In this document: in pieces, positions 47,011 through 56,412 of the stretch
Layout of the letters: every line of letters begins with the position of its first letter
Position numbering within the stretch: the first letter of the stretch is position 1
Notes under the pieces: model-generated
Told to the model about the DNA's origin: nothing
Databases searched by the model: none
Seen by the model: only the letters and a program-made list of their open reading frames with translations
Made by a program: the position numbers and the translations under genes
DNA from: Streptomyces sulfonofaciens
Lineage (GTDB): Bacteria; Actinomycetota; Actinomycetes; Streptomycetales; Streptomycetaceae
DNA length: 64,000 bases
Assembly (NCBI RefSeq): GCF_014656295.1
Contig: NZ_BNCD01000020.1
Location: 1 to 64,000, forward strand
Direction of reading: 5' to 3'

Positions 47011-47108
47011 GTTCAGGCCTTCCTGGTCCTGGTCGGGCGGTGGGCTCGGGCGGGACGCGCCCGGTTGCGGCGGGTCGGCGCGGAAGCGGCGGCCACGGCG
47101 TGGGCGGC

Positions 47109-48443
47109 TCAGCCTGCCAGGCCCGCCGCGCGGAACGCGTCCAGGCTCGGACGGATGGTGGCCGTGGGGCCGGTGGTCGGGGCGACGGCGTCCAGCGTCT
47201 TCAGGCCGTCGCCCGTGTTCAGCACCACGGTGGTCAGCTCGGGGTCGAGCACGCCGGCCTCGACGAGCTTCTTCGTCACGCCGACGGTCACACCCCCCGC
47301 GGTCTCGGTGAAGATACCTTCCGTGCGCGCGAGGAGCTTGATCGCGTCGACGATCTGCGCGTCGGTCACGTCCTCCACCGCCCCGCCGGTGCGGTGCGCG
47401 ATGTCGAGCACGTAGGGCCCGTCGGCGGGGTTGCCGATGGCGAGCGACTTGGCGATGGTGTCGGGCCGCTGGGGCCGCACGACCTCGTGGCCGGCCTTGA
47501 AGGCCGTCGACACCGGCGAGCAGCCCTCGGCCTGCGCACCGAAGATCTTGTACGGCTTCTCCTCGACGAGGCCGAGCTTGATCAGCTCCTGGAGTCCCTT
47601 GTCGACCTTGGTCAACTGGGATCCGGAGGCGATCGGGATGACGAGCTGGTCGGGCAGCCGCCAGCCGAGTTGCTCGCAGATCTCGTAGGCCAGCGTCTTG
47701 GAGCCCTCGCCGTAGTACGGGCGGAGGTTGACGTTCACGAAGCCCCAGCCCTCGCCGATGGGGTCGCCGATCAACTCGGAGCAGAAGCGGTTGACGTCGT
47801 CGTAGGTGCCCTCGATGCCGACCAGGTCACCGCCGTAGACCGCGGCCATGACGACCTTGCCCTGCTCCAGGTCGTGCGGGATGAACACGCAGGAGCGGAA
47901 GCCCGCACGGGCGGCGGCGGCGCCCACGGCGCCCGCCAGGTTGCCGGTCGACGAGCAGGACAGGGTGGTGAAGCCGAAGGCCCGGGCGGCCTCCACGGCC
48001 TGGGCGACCACGCGATCCTTGAAGGAGTGCGTCGGGTTGCCGGAGTCGTCCTTCACGTACAGGCCGCCGGTGATGCCCAGCTCGGCCGCGAGCCGGTCGG
48101 CCTTGACGAGCTTGGTCCAGCCGGGGTTGAGGTTCGGCTTGTCGGCGACGTCGGCGGGGACGGGCAGCAGCGGGGCGTAGCGCCAGAGGTTGGTGGGGCC
48201 GGACTCGATCTTCCTGCGGAGCGCCTCGGGGTCCCCGAGGGGCAGGTCGTAGGCGACTTCCAGCGGGCCGAAACAGCTCGTACAGGCGAAGATCGGACCG
48301 AGTGGGAAGCGCTCGCCGCACTCGCGGCAGGACAGCGCCGCCGCGGGGCCGAGGTCGACGGTGCCGGAGGCGGTGGTTACGGAGCCGGTCGTGCCGGTGG
48401 GGGTGCCGGTGGTGCGACCGGTGTCGGCAGACTGCACAGCCAT
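47109..48443 (-). CDS. thrC: Threonine synthase
   Basis: The 444-residue PLP enzyme converts O-phosphohomoserine to threonine. An N-terminal zinc-ribbon-like pair (CRECGERF, ACTSC) precedes the core. The PLP lysine is in HSFKDRV and the substrate loop is SCSSTGNLAGAV. The start at 48443 (MAVQSADT) follows AAAGGG. The transcript leader contains a SAM riboswitch (48463-48627), so synthesis should fall when S-adenosylmethionine is abundant. Confidence 0.95.
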   Translation of the reverse strand: MAVQSADTGRTTGTPTGTTGSVTTASGTVDLGPAAALSCRECGERFPLGPIFACTSCFGPLEVAYDLPLGDPEALRRKIESGPTNLWRYAPLLPVPADVADKPNLNPGWTKLVKADRLAAELGITGGLYVKDDSGNPTHSFKDRVVAQAVEAARAFGFTTLSCSSTGNLAGAVGAAAARAGFRSCVFIPHDLEQGKVVMAAVYGGDLVGIEGTYDDVNRFCSELIGDPIGEGWGFVNVNLRPYYGEGSKTLAYEICEQLGWRLPDQLVIPIASGSQLTKVDKGLQELIKLGLVEEKPYKIFGAQAEGCSPVSTAFKAGHEVVRPQRPDTIAKSLAIGNPADGPYVLDIAHRTGGAVEDVTDAQIVDAIKLLARTEGIFTETAGGVTVGVTKKLVEAGVLDPELTTVVLNTGDGLKTLDAVAPTTGPTATIRPSLDAFRAAGLAG

Positions 48444-48462
48444 GGTGGCGAGGCCCTTTCTC

Positions 48463-48627
48463 CTCATCTTCCCCACGACGCGTCTCGCCGTGAGACGGAA
48501 TTGGCACCTTCCCGAGTCGGGGCCTCGCCGCCGCCTGGGCGGTAACGAACTGCCGCGTGCGCGGCGTGGCCGACTGGAGGGTTGCCGGGGCTTCAACGGG
48601 CCGTATCCCTCTGCCCCTCTGGATGAG
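48463..48627 (-). ncRNA. SAM riboswitch (S-box clan, SAM-I/SAM-IV type)
   Basis: On the minus strand the conserved core reads GAGGGATACGGCCCGTTGAA, directly followed by GCCCCGGCAACC. Further on is AAGGTGCCAATTCC, the S-box signature. The outer helix P1 forms between CTCATC (48627-48622) and GATGAG (48468-48463). The second strand runs into the AGGAG/AAAGGG ribosome-binding region of thrC, suggesting translational control. An inner AGTCGG/CCGACT helix closes a large P3-like arm. Confidence 0.85.
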
Positions 48628-48868
48628 CGGTATGGCACGGAACCGGTGGCGGATCCGGTGCGTTTGTGGTCGGGACGGACCCGGGATGCGAGGGCCGTCC
48701 GCGTTGTTCAAGACTGTAACCGACGGCCGGGATGGTTGAGATAGTCGTCCGTACCGCGAGATGGATCACAGTGTGGGACCGGGTGCGGGACGCGCACAGT
48801 GGGAACAGGAACGCGGGCGGACGGCGGGTGGCCGAGCGGCCCGCATTCGGACCGAGGGGACGCGAACC

Positions 48869-50026
48869 GTGCTGGAAGAGGTCGAGCGCTGGCTGGCCAG
48901 GCGCTCGTGGTCGGTGGCCGACCGGCCGCGGCAGCAGCTCGCCGCCGCCAAGCGCGCCACCGGCGCCACGGTCAGCGTCGTGCTGCCCGCGCTCGACGAG
49001 GAGGAGACGGTCGGCGAGATCGTCGCGGTGATCCGGCGGGAGCTGATGGGCGGCGCCGGGGAGCCCGCCGAGGGCGGTGCGCAGCGGCCGGCGCCTTCCG
49101 GGCGGCCGGCGCCTTCGGTGCGGACCGGGCCCGAGGGCGGGCCGGCGGCCGGGGCGCCGTCCGCACCGGCGCCCTCCAGGGCGACGGCGACCGGTTCGAT
49201 GGCGTCCGGGTCCGTGCCGGGTGCGGGGGCGGAGGAGGAGGCGGACGAGCGCGTGCGGCTCGTCGACGAGCTGGTGGTGATCGACTCCGGTTCCACGGAC
49301 CGCACGGCCGAGGTGGCGGCCGCGGCGGGTGCACGGGTGGTGCACAGGGACGCGATCCTGCCGCGGATCCCCGCGCTGCCCGGCAAGGGCGAGGTGCTGT
49401 GGCGCTCGCTGCTGGTGACCAGCGGTGACATCGTCTGCTTCGTCGACGCGGACCTCAGGCAGTTCTCGGCGGACTTCGTGGCGGGCATCGTCGGACCGCT
49501 GCTGACCGAGCCCGACGTGCACCTGGTGAAGGCCATGTACGACCGACCGCTCGGCGGGCAGCCCGGCCAGGGCGGACGGGTCACGGAGCTGATGGCCCGG
49601 CCGCTGCTCAACCTCCACTGGCCGCGGCTCGCCGGATTCGTCCAGCCGCTGGGCGGCGAGTACGCGGCCCGCAGGTCACTGCTGGAACAGCTCCCGTTCC
49701 CGGTCGGCTACGGGGTGGAACTCGGCCTGCTGGTGGACGCGCTGCACACGGTGGGCCTGGACGCACTGGCCCAGGTCGACGTGGGCGTGCGCAGGCACCG
49801 GCACCAGGACGGGCGGGCGCTCGGCAGGATGGCGGCGGCGATCTACCGCACCGCGCAGCTCCGGCTGGCCCGGGGCCGTCTCGGACCGCCCGCGCTGGTA
49901 CGGCCGGTGCTCACGCAGTTCGAGCGCACCGAGGAGGGCTTCGAGCCGCGGTCCTACGAGGTCGACACCGAGGAGCGGCCCCCGATGACGAAGATCGCGG
50001 AGTACGCGCGGCGGCGGGTGGCCTAG
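48869..50026 (+). CDS. gpgS: Glucosyl-3-phosphoglycerate synthase (GT81)
   Basis: The 385-residue protein has a GT-A fold: VSVVLPALDEEETVGEIV, ELVVIDSGSTDRTAEVA, the metal-binding FVDADL, and the LLNLHWPRLAGFVQPLGGEYAARR region. It makes glucosyl-3-phosphoglycerate, the first step towards methylglucose lipopolysaccharide/glucosylglycerate. A Gly/Ala/Pro-rich insertion of about 60 residues (about 60-120) interrupts the first two strands, which is unusual. The GTG at 48869 is preceded by GAGGGGA. It is divergent from thrC. Confidence 0.88.
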   Translation: MLEEVERWLARRSWSVADRPRQQLAAAKRATGATVSVVLPALDEEETVGEIVAVIRRELMGGAGEPAEGGAQRPAPSGRPAPSVRTGPEGGPAAGAPSAPAPSRATATGSMASGSVPGAGAEEEADERVRLVDELVVIDSGSTDRTAEVAAAAGARVVHRDAILPRIPALPGKGEVLWRSLLVTSGDIVCFVDADLRQFSADFVAGIVGPLLTEPDVHLVKAMYDRPLGGQPGQGGRVTELMARPLLNLHWPRLAGFVQPLGGEYAARRSLLEQLPFPVGYGVELGLLVDALHTVGLDALAQVDVGVRRHRHQDGRALGRMAAAIYRTAQLRLARGRLGPPALVRPVLTQFERTEEGFEPRSYEVDTEERPPMTKIAEYARRRVA

Positions 50027-50161
50027 GTGTTCTGCCCGGGGAGGTCGTGGACACGGGCCCCGGTGCGCGGGGCCGCGCCGCGCGCACCCGAGTGGCCGGA
50101 GCCGTGCGCCCCCCGTCCGGCGTACGTTTGAGCGTTTCCCCGGGCGGCTAGGGTTCGCCAC

Positions 50162-51592
50162 ATGGCCTCCGCTTCGCAGATCCTCGTCGCCTCCAACCGC
50201 GGCCCCGTCTCGTACTCGGTGTCCGAGGACGGTGCGCTGCGGGCCAGGCGCGGTGGTGGCGGGCTGGTGTCGGGGCTGTCCGCGATCGGGCCCGACGCGG
50301 GCGCGGTGTGGGTGTGCGCCGCGCTCGGCGACGGCGACCGGGCGGCCGTGCGGCGCACCGGCGGGCGGCTGCCCGCCGAGGACACCGGCGAGCAGCGGGT
50401 GCGGATGCTCGGCATCCCGCCCGAGGTGTACGCGGCCGCGTACAACGGCATCGCGAACTCGGTGCTGTGGTTCGTCCACCACATGCTGTACCAGACGCCG
50501 CTCGAACCGGTCTTCGACGCGGACTTCCGCGCCCAGTGGGCCGCGTACGAGGAGTACAACCGGGCGTTCGCCGAGGCGCTCGCCGAGGAGGCCGCGGAGG
50601 GTGCCGCGGTGCTCGTGCAGGACTACCACCTGACGCTGGTGCCCGGACTGCTGCGCGCGCTCAGGCCCGATCTGCGCATCGGCCACTTCTCGCACACCCC
50701 GTGGGCACCGCCCGAGTACTTCCGGATGCTGCCCGACGACATCGCGGAGCAGGTGCTGCGCGGCATGCTGGGCGCGGACCGGCTGGGCTTCCTGACGCAC
50801 CGGTGGGCCGACGCGTTCGCGGCCTGCTGCGAGGCCGTGCTGCCTGGGGGCACCGGCGGCACCCGGATCGGGGTGCACGGCCTCGGCGCGGACGCGGACT
50901 TCCTGCGGGAGCGCTCGCGCCGCCCGGACGTCGACGAGCGGCTCGCCGTGCTGCGCGAGCAGATCGGCACCGACCCGGACGGCCGCCCGCGCCGCACCAT
51001 CGTGCGCGTGGACCGCACCGAGCTGTCCAAGAACATCGTCCGGGGCCTGCTCGCCTACCGGCGGCTGCTCACCGACCACCCGGAGCGGCACGAGCGCGTC
51101 GTGCACGTCGCCTTCGCCTACCCGTCCCGGCAGGACCTCGCCGTCTACCGCGAGTACACCGCCGAGGTGACCCGGCTCGCCACCGAGATCAACAACACCT
51201 TCGCGACCCCCGGCTGGACCCCGGTCGTCCTCCACGTGGAGGACGACTTCGCGCGCTCGCTGGCGGCCTACCGGCTGGCGGACGTGGCCCTGGTCAACCC
51301 GGTGCGCGACGGTATGAACCTGGTCGCCAAGGAGGTGCCCGTGGTCTCGGAGGAGGGCTGTGTGCTGGTGCTCTCCCGGGAGGCCGGGGCGCACGAGGAG
51401 CTGGCGGACGACGCGATCACGGTCAACCCGTACGACGTCACGGGCACGGCCGCCGCGCTGCACACCGCCCTGAGCGTGCCGGCGGCCGAGCGTGCGGAGC
51501 GCTCCGAGCGCCTGGCGGCCGCGGCGACCGCGCTGCCGCCCAGCCGGTGGTTCCTGGACCAGTTGGCGGCCCTGCGGTCCGACGAGGGCTGA
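50162..51592 (+). CDS. otsA: Trehalose-6-phosphate synthase
   Basis: The 476-residue GT20 enzyme (ILVASNRGPVSY, GGGGLVSGLSA, VQDYHLTLVPGLLR, GHFSHTPWAPPEYFRMLP, VNPVRDGMNLVAKE) makes trehalose-6-phosphate from UDP- or GDP-glucose and glucose-6-phosphate. Substrate-binding segments are all present. It converges with otsB, the next step, on the other strand; the stop codons are adjacent. Confidence 0.95.
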   Translation: MASASQILVASNRGPVSYSVSEDGALRARRGGGGLVSGLSAIGPDAGAVWVCAALGDGDRAAVRRTGGRLPAEDTGEQRVRMLGIPPEVYAAAYNGIANSVLWFVHHMLYQTPLEPVFDADFRAQWAAYEEYNRAFAEALAEEAAEGAAVLVQDYHLTLVPGLLRALRPDLRIGHFSHTPWAPPEYFRMLPDDIAEQVLRGMLGADRLGFLTHRWADAFAACCEAVLPGGTGGTRIGVHGLGADADFLRERSRRPDVDERLAVLREQIGTDPDGRPRRTIVRVDRTELSKNIVRGLLAYRRLLTDHPERHERVVHVAFAYPSRQDLAVYREYTAEVTRLATEINNTFATPGWTPVVLHVEDDFARSLAAYRLADVALVNPVRDGMNLVAKEVPVVSEEGCVLVLSREAGAHEELADDAITVNPYDVTGTAAALHTALSVPAAERAERSERLAAAATALPPSRWFLDQLAALRSDEG

Positions 51593-51593
51593 C

Positions 51594-52445
51594 CTACCGG
51601 CCCGCGGCCAGCGCCGCGAGCAGGTCGACGACGCCCGAGGGGCCGTCGACCACCAGGTCGGCACGGGCGGCCAGCTCCGTCACCTCCGCGCTGCCGCTGC
51701 ACACCAGCAGCCCCGGCAGGCCGTCCAGGCGGAGCTTGTCGACGGCGCCGAAGGCGGGCAGGTCGCCGAGGTCGTCGCCGGCGTAGAGGACCGCCCGCGC
51801 CCCCACTTCGCGGACGTACGCGGTGAGGGCCACGCCCTTGTCCATGCCCGGCGGGCGCAGCTCAAGCACGAGCCGGCCCGGCTCGACGACCAGGCCGTGC
51901 CCGGCGGCGAGGTCGGCGAGCGGCCCGCCCAGGGCGTCCAGGGCGGCGGCCGGCTCCTCGGCGCGGCGGGTGTGCACGGCGACCGCGAAGCCCTTGTCCT
52001 CGATGGTGGCGCCGCGTGCGGCCGGGGTGCGCCGGAGCAGACCGGGCAGCGCGGCCCGTACGGCGGCCACGCCGGGGTGCGGGTCGGGCGCGGTGACGGT
52101 GCCGGTCGCGGCGTCCCAGCGCTCGGCGCCGTAGTGCCCCAGCACCACGAGGTGGTCGAGGCCCGGCACCCCGGCGAACCCACCGTGGCGCACCGCGGCC
52201 TCGGCGGGCCGCCCGGTGACGACCGCCACGGACCGCACCTTCGGCGCGAGGGCGGCGAGCGCGGGGACCGCGCCGGGGTGGGCGCGGGCCTGCTCCGGGT
52301 CGGCCACGATGGGTGCGAGCGTGCCGTCGAAGTCCAGGGCGATCACGGCCTCGCCGGGCCGCGCGAGCAACGCGGCGAGACCGTCGCGGCCGAGCGGGGT
52401 GGCGGGCGTGGGCAGGGCGCCTGGGCGGCTGACGTGGCTGGCCAT
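51594..52445 (-). CDS. otsB: Trehalose-6-phosphate phosphatase
   Basis: The 283-residue HAD phosphatase has motif I DFDGTLAPI, motif II-like VVTGR, the Lys of motif III (GMDKG) and motif IV YAGDDLGD. It releases trehalose. The start at 52445 gives MASHVSRPG; a slightly earlier frame start at 52478 cannot be excluded. It converges with otsA with no gap. Confidence 0.93.
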   Translation of the reverse strand: MASHVSRPGALPTPATPLGRDGLAALLARPGEAVIALDFDGTLAPIVADPEQARAHPGAVPALAALAPKVRSVAVVTGRPAEAAVRHGGFAGVPGLDHLVVLGHYGAERWDAATGTVTAPDPHPGVAAVRAALPGLLRRTPAARGATIEDKGFAVAVHTRRAEEPAAALDALGGPLADLAAGHGLVVEPGRLVLELRPPGMDKGVALTAYVREVGARAVLYAGDDLGDLPAFGAVDKLRLDGLPGLLVCSGSAEVTELAARADLVVDGPSGVVDLLAALAAGR

Positions 52446-52688
52446 ACGGCGACTGTATCCACGGCGGCGGCACGGCACCCGGAAAAGCGCCGGAAGCGGC
52501 CGCGGGGCCGGTTGAACACTGGGCGAACAATGCGTGCGAGCGCGGCCCGGGCATCGCCGGGGCCCCGTCCGACTCGTACATTTGTCGCCCTTGGCACGGC
52601 CGGCACGGCCTCACGGGGCCCGGCGCCGGGGGGCCGTCCACGGGGCGGCGGCTCGGCATCGCCTCGGATCATGTGCGTGGGGGACGAC

Positions 52689-54272
52689 ATGGTGTGGCTC
52701 GGGAACCTGCTGGCTCCGGAGAACCTGCTGGCGCTGCTCGGCGTCGTGACCACCGTCGGGGTGCTCTCGTACGAGCGGTTGTTCCCGGGCCGCAAGCGGA
52801 TCGGCTTCCGCGTCCAGATGGACACGGTGATCGACGACGGCCGCCAGGACGAGGGCCCGCTGCACCAGCGGCTGCGGATGCTGGAGAACCACCCGGACCT
52901 GAGCGGCGCCTCCCTGGTCCTGCTGAGGATAGAGAACGACGGCTTCCGCGGCATCGACGCCGCGGACTACATCACCGCCCCGGACGAGAACCACGGCCTG
53001 ACCGCCACCTTCCCCGGCCGCACGGTCAGGGACGTGGCGGTGACCGAGCCGAGCCATCTGTCGCTGCTGCGCTACCTGCCTCGCGGCAGCACCGAGGAGA
53101 GCCCCGGCCTGGTCTGGTCGGGCGCCGAGGTCTCCATCCCCCGCGTGCCGCTGAACAGGGGCGACCACTTCAAGCTGCTGGTGCTGCTGACCGGCCCGGG
53201 CGAGGGGAGGGACCCCGGGATCGACGGCCGGCTCAGGGAGGGCAGGATCCGCAACAACGAGAAGTTCCGGCGGCCCAGCAACCGGATGCTCGGGCTGATC
53301 CTGAGCCTGTTCCTGGTGATGGTGGCCCAGCCGTTCTTCTTCAACAGGTTCCAGGACAGACCGCTGCCGGCCGGCTGCGCCGGCGGGCGCCTCACGGTCG
53401 TCGGCTCGACCGCCTTCCAGCCGGTGATGGCGCGCCTGGCCGCCGCCTATCGCGAGAACTGCCGGGACGCCCCGCACATCACCGTCAACGCGCAGGGCAG
53501 CGGCGCCGGCATCAGCACGCTCCTGGACCGCGGCGGGGCGGCGGGCGGCGGCTTCGCCCCGTACCTCGCGCTGTCCGACGGCCCGGCGCAGAGCAGGGAC
53601 CCGCATCTGACGGGACGGCTGGTCGCCGTCTCCGTGTTCGCGCTGGTGGTGAACGAGGACGTGCCGCTCACCGGCATCCGGCTCGCCGACCTCCGGAAGC
53701 TCTACACGGGCGGGATCACCGACTGGCGCCGGCTGCGCACGGCCACCGGCGCGCCCGGGCCCGGCCTCCGGGTCACCCTGGTGGGCCGGGACGGCGCGTC
53801 GGGCACCCGCAACGTCTTCGAGGACCGCCTGCTGGGCGGTGCCACCGAACCGCCGCGCACCTCGGGCGCCGACGACTGCGCCACCCGCATCCGCCGCTAC
53901 CAGGGCATCACCCGCTGCGAGCAGAGCAGCACGGACCGGCTGCTGAGGGCCGTGGCCGACACTCCGGGCGCGATCGGCTACGCGGACCTGGACAGCGCCG
54001 AGCGGTACGCCGCCGCGGGCAGGCTGCGGCTGCTCGCCCTGGACGGGGAGCAGCCGTCGATCAAGGCGGTCGCGGAGCGCGGGTACCCGTTCCGGGAGCC
54101 CGAGTACGCCTACACCTACGGCACTGCGCCGGCCAACTCCCTCACGTCCAAGTTCCTCGACTCCATGACCGGTGACACCGGGCAGACCATCATGGAGCGG
54201 GGCGGCCACCTGCCCTGCTCGGTCCCGGAGAACCTGGAGGCGTGCCACGCGGCGCGCTCGGACGGGCGGTGA
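52689..54272 (+). CDS. Membrane-anchored PstS-like substrate-binding protein
   Basis: The 527-residue protein has an N-terminal transmembrane segment (about 8-25) and an Ig-like soluble part (about 35-190). A second transmembrane helix follows (LGLILSLFLVMVAQPFFF, about 203-220), then a PBP-like domain with phosphate-binding style motifs (VVGSTAFQPVMARLAAAY, NAQGSGAGIS, GRDGASGTRNVFE). It resembles PstS receptors but is tethered by two helices and has no pstCAB neighbours. Start MVWLGN (52689) follows GGGGGA; an ATG at 52671 is also possible. Confidence 0.75.
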   Translation: MVWLGNLLAPENLLALLGVVTTVGVLSYERLFPGRKRIGFRVQMDTVIDDGRQDEGPLHQRLRMLENHPDLSGASLVLLRIENDGFRGIDAADYITAPDENHGLTATFPGRTVRDVAVTEPSHLSLLRYLPRGSTEESPGLVWSGAEVSIPRVPLNRGDHFKLLVLLTGPGEGRDPGIDGRLREGRIRNNEKFRRPSNRMLGLILSLFLVMVAQPFFFNRFQDRPLPAGCAGGRLTVVGSTAFQPVMARLAAAYRENCRDAPHITVNAQGSGAGISTLLDRGGAAGGGFAPYLALSDGPAQSRDPHLTGRLVAVSVFALVVNEDVPLTGIRLADLRKLYTGGITDWRRLRTATGAPGPGLRVTLVGRDGASGTRNVFEDRLLGGATEPPRTSGADDCATRIRRYQGITRCEQSSTDRLLRAVADTPGAIGYADLDSAERYAAAGRLRLLALDGEQPSIKAVAERGYPFREPEYAYTYGTAPANSLTSKFLDSMTGDTGQTIMERGGHLPCSVPENLEACHAARSDGR

Positions 54273-54275
54273 CGC

Positions 54276-54776
54276 TCAGCGTTCCGTGCGGCGCCGCGCG
54301 CGGACCCGGCGCAGCCGGTTGACCGTGACCGGGTCGTGGGCGAGGGCGCGGGGGTCGTCGAGGAGGGCGTTGAGGAGCTGGTAGTAGCGGACGGGCGCGA
54401 GGCCGAGCCGCTCGCGGATGGCGCGTTCCTTCGCGCCCGGGCCGGGCCAACTGCGGTGTTCGAGCGCGAGCACGGCGCGGTGCCGCTCGCTCAGCGGCCC
54501 GTCCGCGCCGCCCTCGGCGCCGCCGCCGGTGCCGCTCTGGGTGCCGCTCTGCGTGCCGCTTCCGGTGCCGGCGTCCTGGGCTGCCTCGGGGCCTCCCTCG
54601 GTGCGGCTGCCCGCGTCGGCCCCGGTGCCGGCGTCCGTGCCGGCGTCCGTGCCGCCGTCCGCCGCCGTGCGGCCCTCTGTGCCGGTGCCGGTGCCCGCGT
54701 CGGCGTCGCCGGGTGCCCTCCGGCGCGGCTCGTCCTCGTGCGGTGCCGTGCTGCCGGGTGCGCCGCTGTCGTCCAT
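54276..54776 (-). CDS. DUF3263-family protein with repetitive N terminus
   Basis: The 166-residue protein's C-terminal 75 residues (LSERHRAVLALEHRSWPGPGAKERAIRERLGLAPVRYYQLLNALL) match DUF3263, a helix-turn-helix-like actinobacterial domain. The first 90 residues are a disordered Gly/Thr/Ala/Asp repeat (AGTGTGTEG, GTDAGTDAGTG). It may be a small DNA-binding protein; function unknown. Confidence 0.85.
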   Translation of the reverse strand: MDDSGAPGSTAPHEDEPRRRAPGDADAGTGTGTEGRTAADGGTDAGTDAGTGADAGSRTEGGPEAAQDAGTGSGTQSGTQSGTGGGAEGGADGPLSERHRAVLALEHRSWPGPGAKERAIRERLGLAPVRYYQLLNALLDDPRALAHDPVTVNRLRRVRARRRTER

Positions 54777-54792
54777 GGGCCGACCGTACCGC

Positions 54793-56073
54793 TCAGTCGG
54801 CGTTGTCGGTGGCCTGGGCGCTGCGCTCGAGTGCGCCGAGGACGGAGGCGGGGTCGGCGCCGGGAGCGACCGCGCTGCCGATCGTCTTCTTGATGTCCGC
54901 GCTGACCGCCGCCCAGGACGTCTTGGCCACCGGATACAGCTCGGCGCTCGGCAGCTCGTCCAGGAACGGGCCGAGACGGCCTGCGGAGTGCGCGCCCGAC
55001 ATCGCCTGGGACGCGGAGGTGGTGACGGGCAGCAGGTCGTACTCGCGGCAGAAGGAGAGCATGTTGGTGTCGTTGTAGACGTAGTCCAGGAAGGTGCGGA
55101 TCTCCGCCTTGTGCCCGCCCTGCTTGAAGGCCATCATCCAGTCGGCGACGCCCATCGCGGCCTTGGCCCTGCCGTCGGGCCCGGGCAGCGGCACCATCCC
55201 GAACTTCACGCCCTGGTCGTCGGCGGTCTTCATCAGGGTGGGGTGGCCGTTGAGCATGCCGACGTCGCCGTCCGCGAACTCGGCGAACGCCTCGGCGCGG
55301 TCGAGCCGCGCGGGCGGGGTGGGCCCGGTGAGGCCCGGGCCGACGAGGTTGTCCTTCAGCCAGGTGAAGGTGCGGACGTTCTGCTTGGAGTCGAGGGTGT
55401 AGGAACCGATGTCGTTCACGTAGCCGTCGCCGCCGCTCAGCAGCCACATCATCGTCTCCGCCTGGGCCTCCTCGGGTCCCAGCGGCAGTGCGAACGGCAC
55501 CTTCACGCCGTGTGCCTTCAGCAGGGCCGCGTCGTCGCGCAGCTCCTCCCAGGTCGTCGGCGGGCCCCCGATGCCCGCCTTGGCGAAGAGCGTCCTGTTG
55601 TAGAAGAGCAGCCGGGTGGAGGCGACGAAGGGCAGGCCGTACTGGATGCGGCTGACCTCGCCGGCCGTGCGCAGCGCGGGCAGGAAGTTCGCCTCGGTGG
55701 GGATGGAGAGCACGTCGTCGGCGCTGTAGAGGCGGTCCTGCGCGGCGTAGTCGGCGTAGGCCCCGATCTGCGCGATGTCCGGGGCGTCACCGCGGGCCAC
55801 CATGTCCTTGACCCTGCGGTCGACGTCGTTCCACGAGTAGACGGCGACCTTGATCCTGATGCCCGGGTGGGACGCCTCGAACCTGTCCGCCAGCGTGGTC
55901 CAGTACTTCTGGGAGGCGTTCGCGGGCGAGTCGCCGTAGTCGGCCGCCACCAGCCGCAGGGTGACGCCGTCGGAGTCGCCGGGGTGGCCGCAGGCCGCGA
56001 GTCCCGCCGTCAGACCCAGCGCGGCCGCCACCGCGGTCAGCCCCCTACCGTGCCGCCGCACGACTGCTCCCAT
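54793..56073 (-). CDS. ABC sugar-binding lipoprotein
   Basis: The 426-residue solute-binding protein has a lipobox at C28 (LAACGHPG) and the fold of family 1 sugar receptors (KYWTTLADRFEASHPGIRIKV, GDAPDIAQIGAYADYA, PTTWEELRD, GDVGMLNGH). No permease genes are linked. A DasR-like box (56330-56345) lies upstream and the divergent neighbours degrade N-acetylglucosamine, so an aminosugar ligand is likely (inference). GGGAGG precedes the ATG at 56073. Confidence 0.88.
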   Translation of the reverse strand: MGAVVRRHGRGLTAVAAALGLTAGLAACGHPGDSDGVTLRLVAADYGDSPANASQKYWTTLADRFEASHPGIRIKVAVYSWNDVDRRVKDMVARGDAPDIAQIGAYADYAAQDRLYSADDVLSIPTEANFLPALRTAGEVSRIQYGLPFVASTRLLFYNRTLFAKAGIGGPPTTWEELRDDAALLKAHGVKVPFALPLGPEEAQAETMMWLLSGGDGYVNDIGSYTLDSKQNVRTFTWLKDNLVGPGLTGPTPPARLDRAEAFAEFADGDVGMLNGHPTLMKTADDQGVKFGMVPLPGPDGRAKAAMGVADWMMAFKQGGHKAEIRTFLDYVYNDTNMLSFCREYDLLPVTTSASQAMSGAHSAGRLGPFLDELPSAELYPVAKTSWAAVSADIKKTIGSAVAPGADPASVLGALERSAQATDNAD

Positions 56074-56329
56074 TGCCCTGGTCCTCCCTCGCATCCTGCG
56101 TACGCGCCCTGCGCCGTGCGGGCGTCCCACGGCGCAGGGCCGTGCGGCGCCCGGCAGGGCGCCGCACGCGGCCCGCGGCCCCGCGGTGGGGCGTGTCCCG
56201 CCGCCCGCGCCCGTGCCGTGCGCCGCCTCCGCCGCCGCTCGCCGGCGCCAAGGCGCCCACGGCACATGGGCATGCGTGAGCGCGCCCCATGACCGAGCGC
56301 GCCCTCCGTGTCCTTCCCCCTTCGGCCCA

Positions 56330-56345
56330 TGAGGTCTACACCACC
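56330..56345. promoter_or_regulatory. DasR-like dre box, side of sugar-binding gene
   Basis: TGAGGTCTACACCACC matches the DasR consensus ACTGGTCTAGACCACT at about 11 of 16 positions, with the GGTCTA-ACCAC core kept. Confidence 0.5.
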
Positions 56346-56412
56346 TGAGGTTTCGTTTCAGCAACGCAGTCACTCCCGAACCCCGCGCAACACGGGTTGA
56401 GCGGTACGGGCG

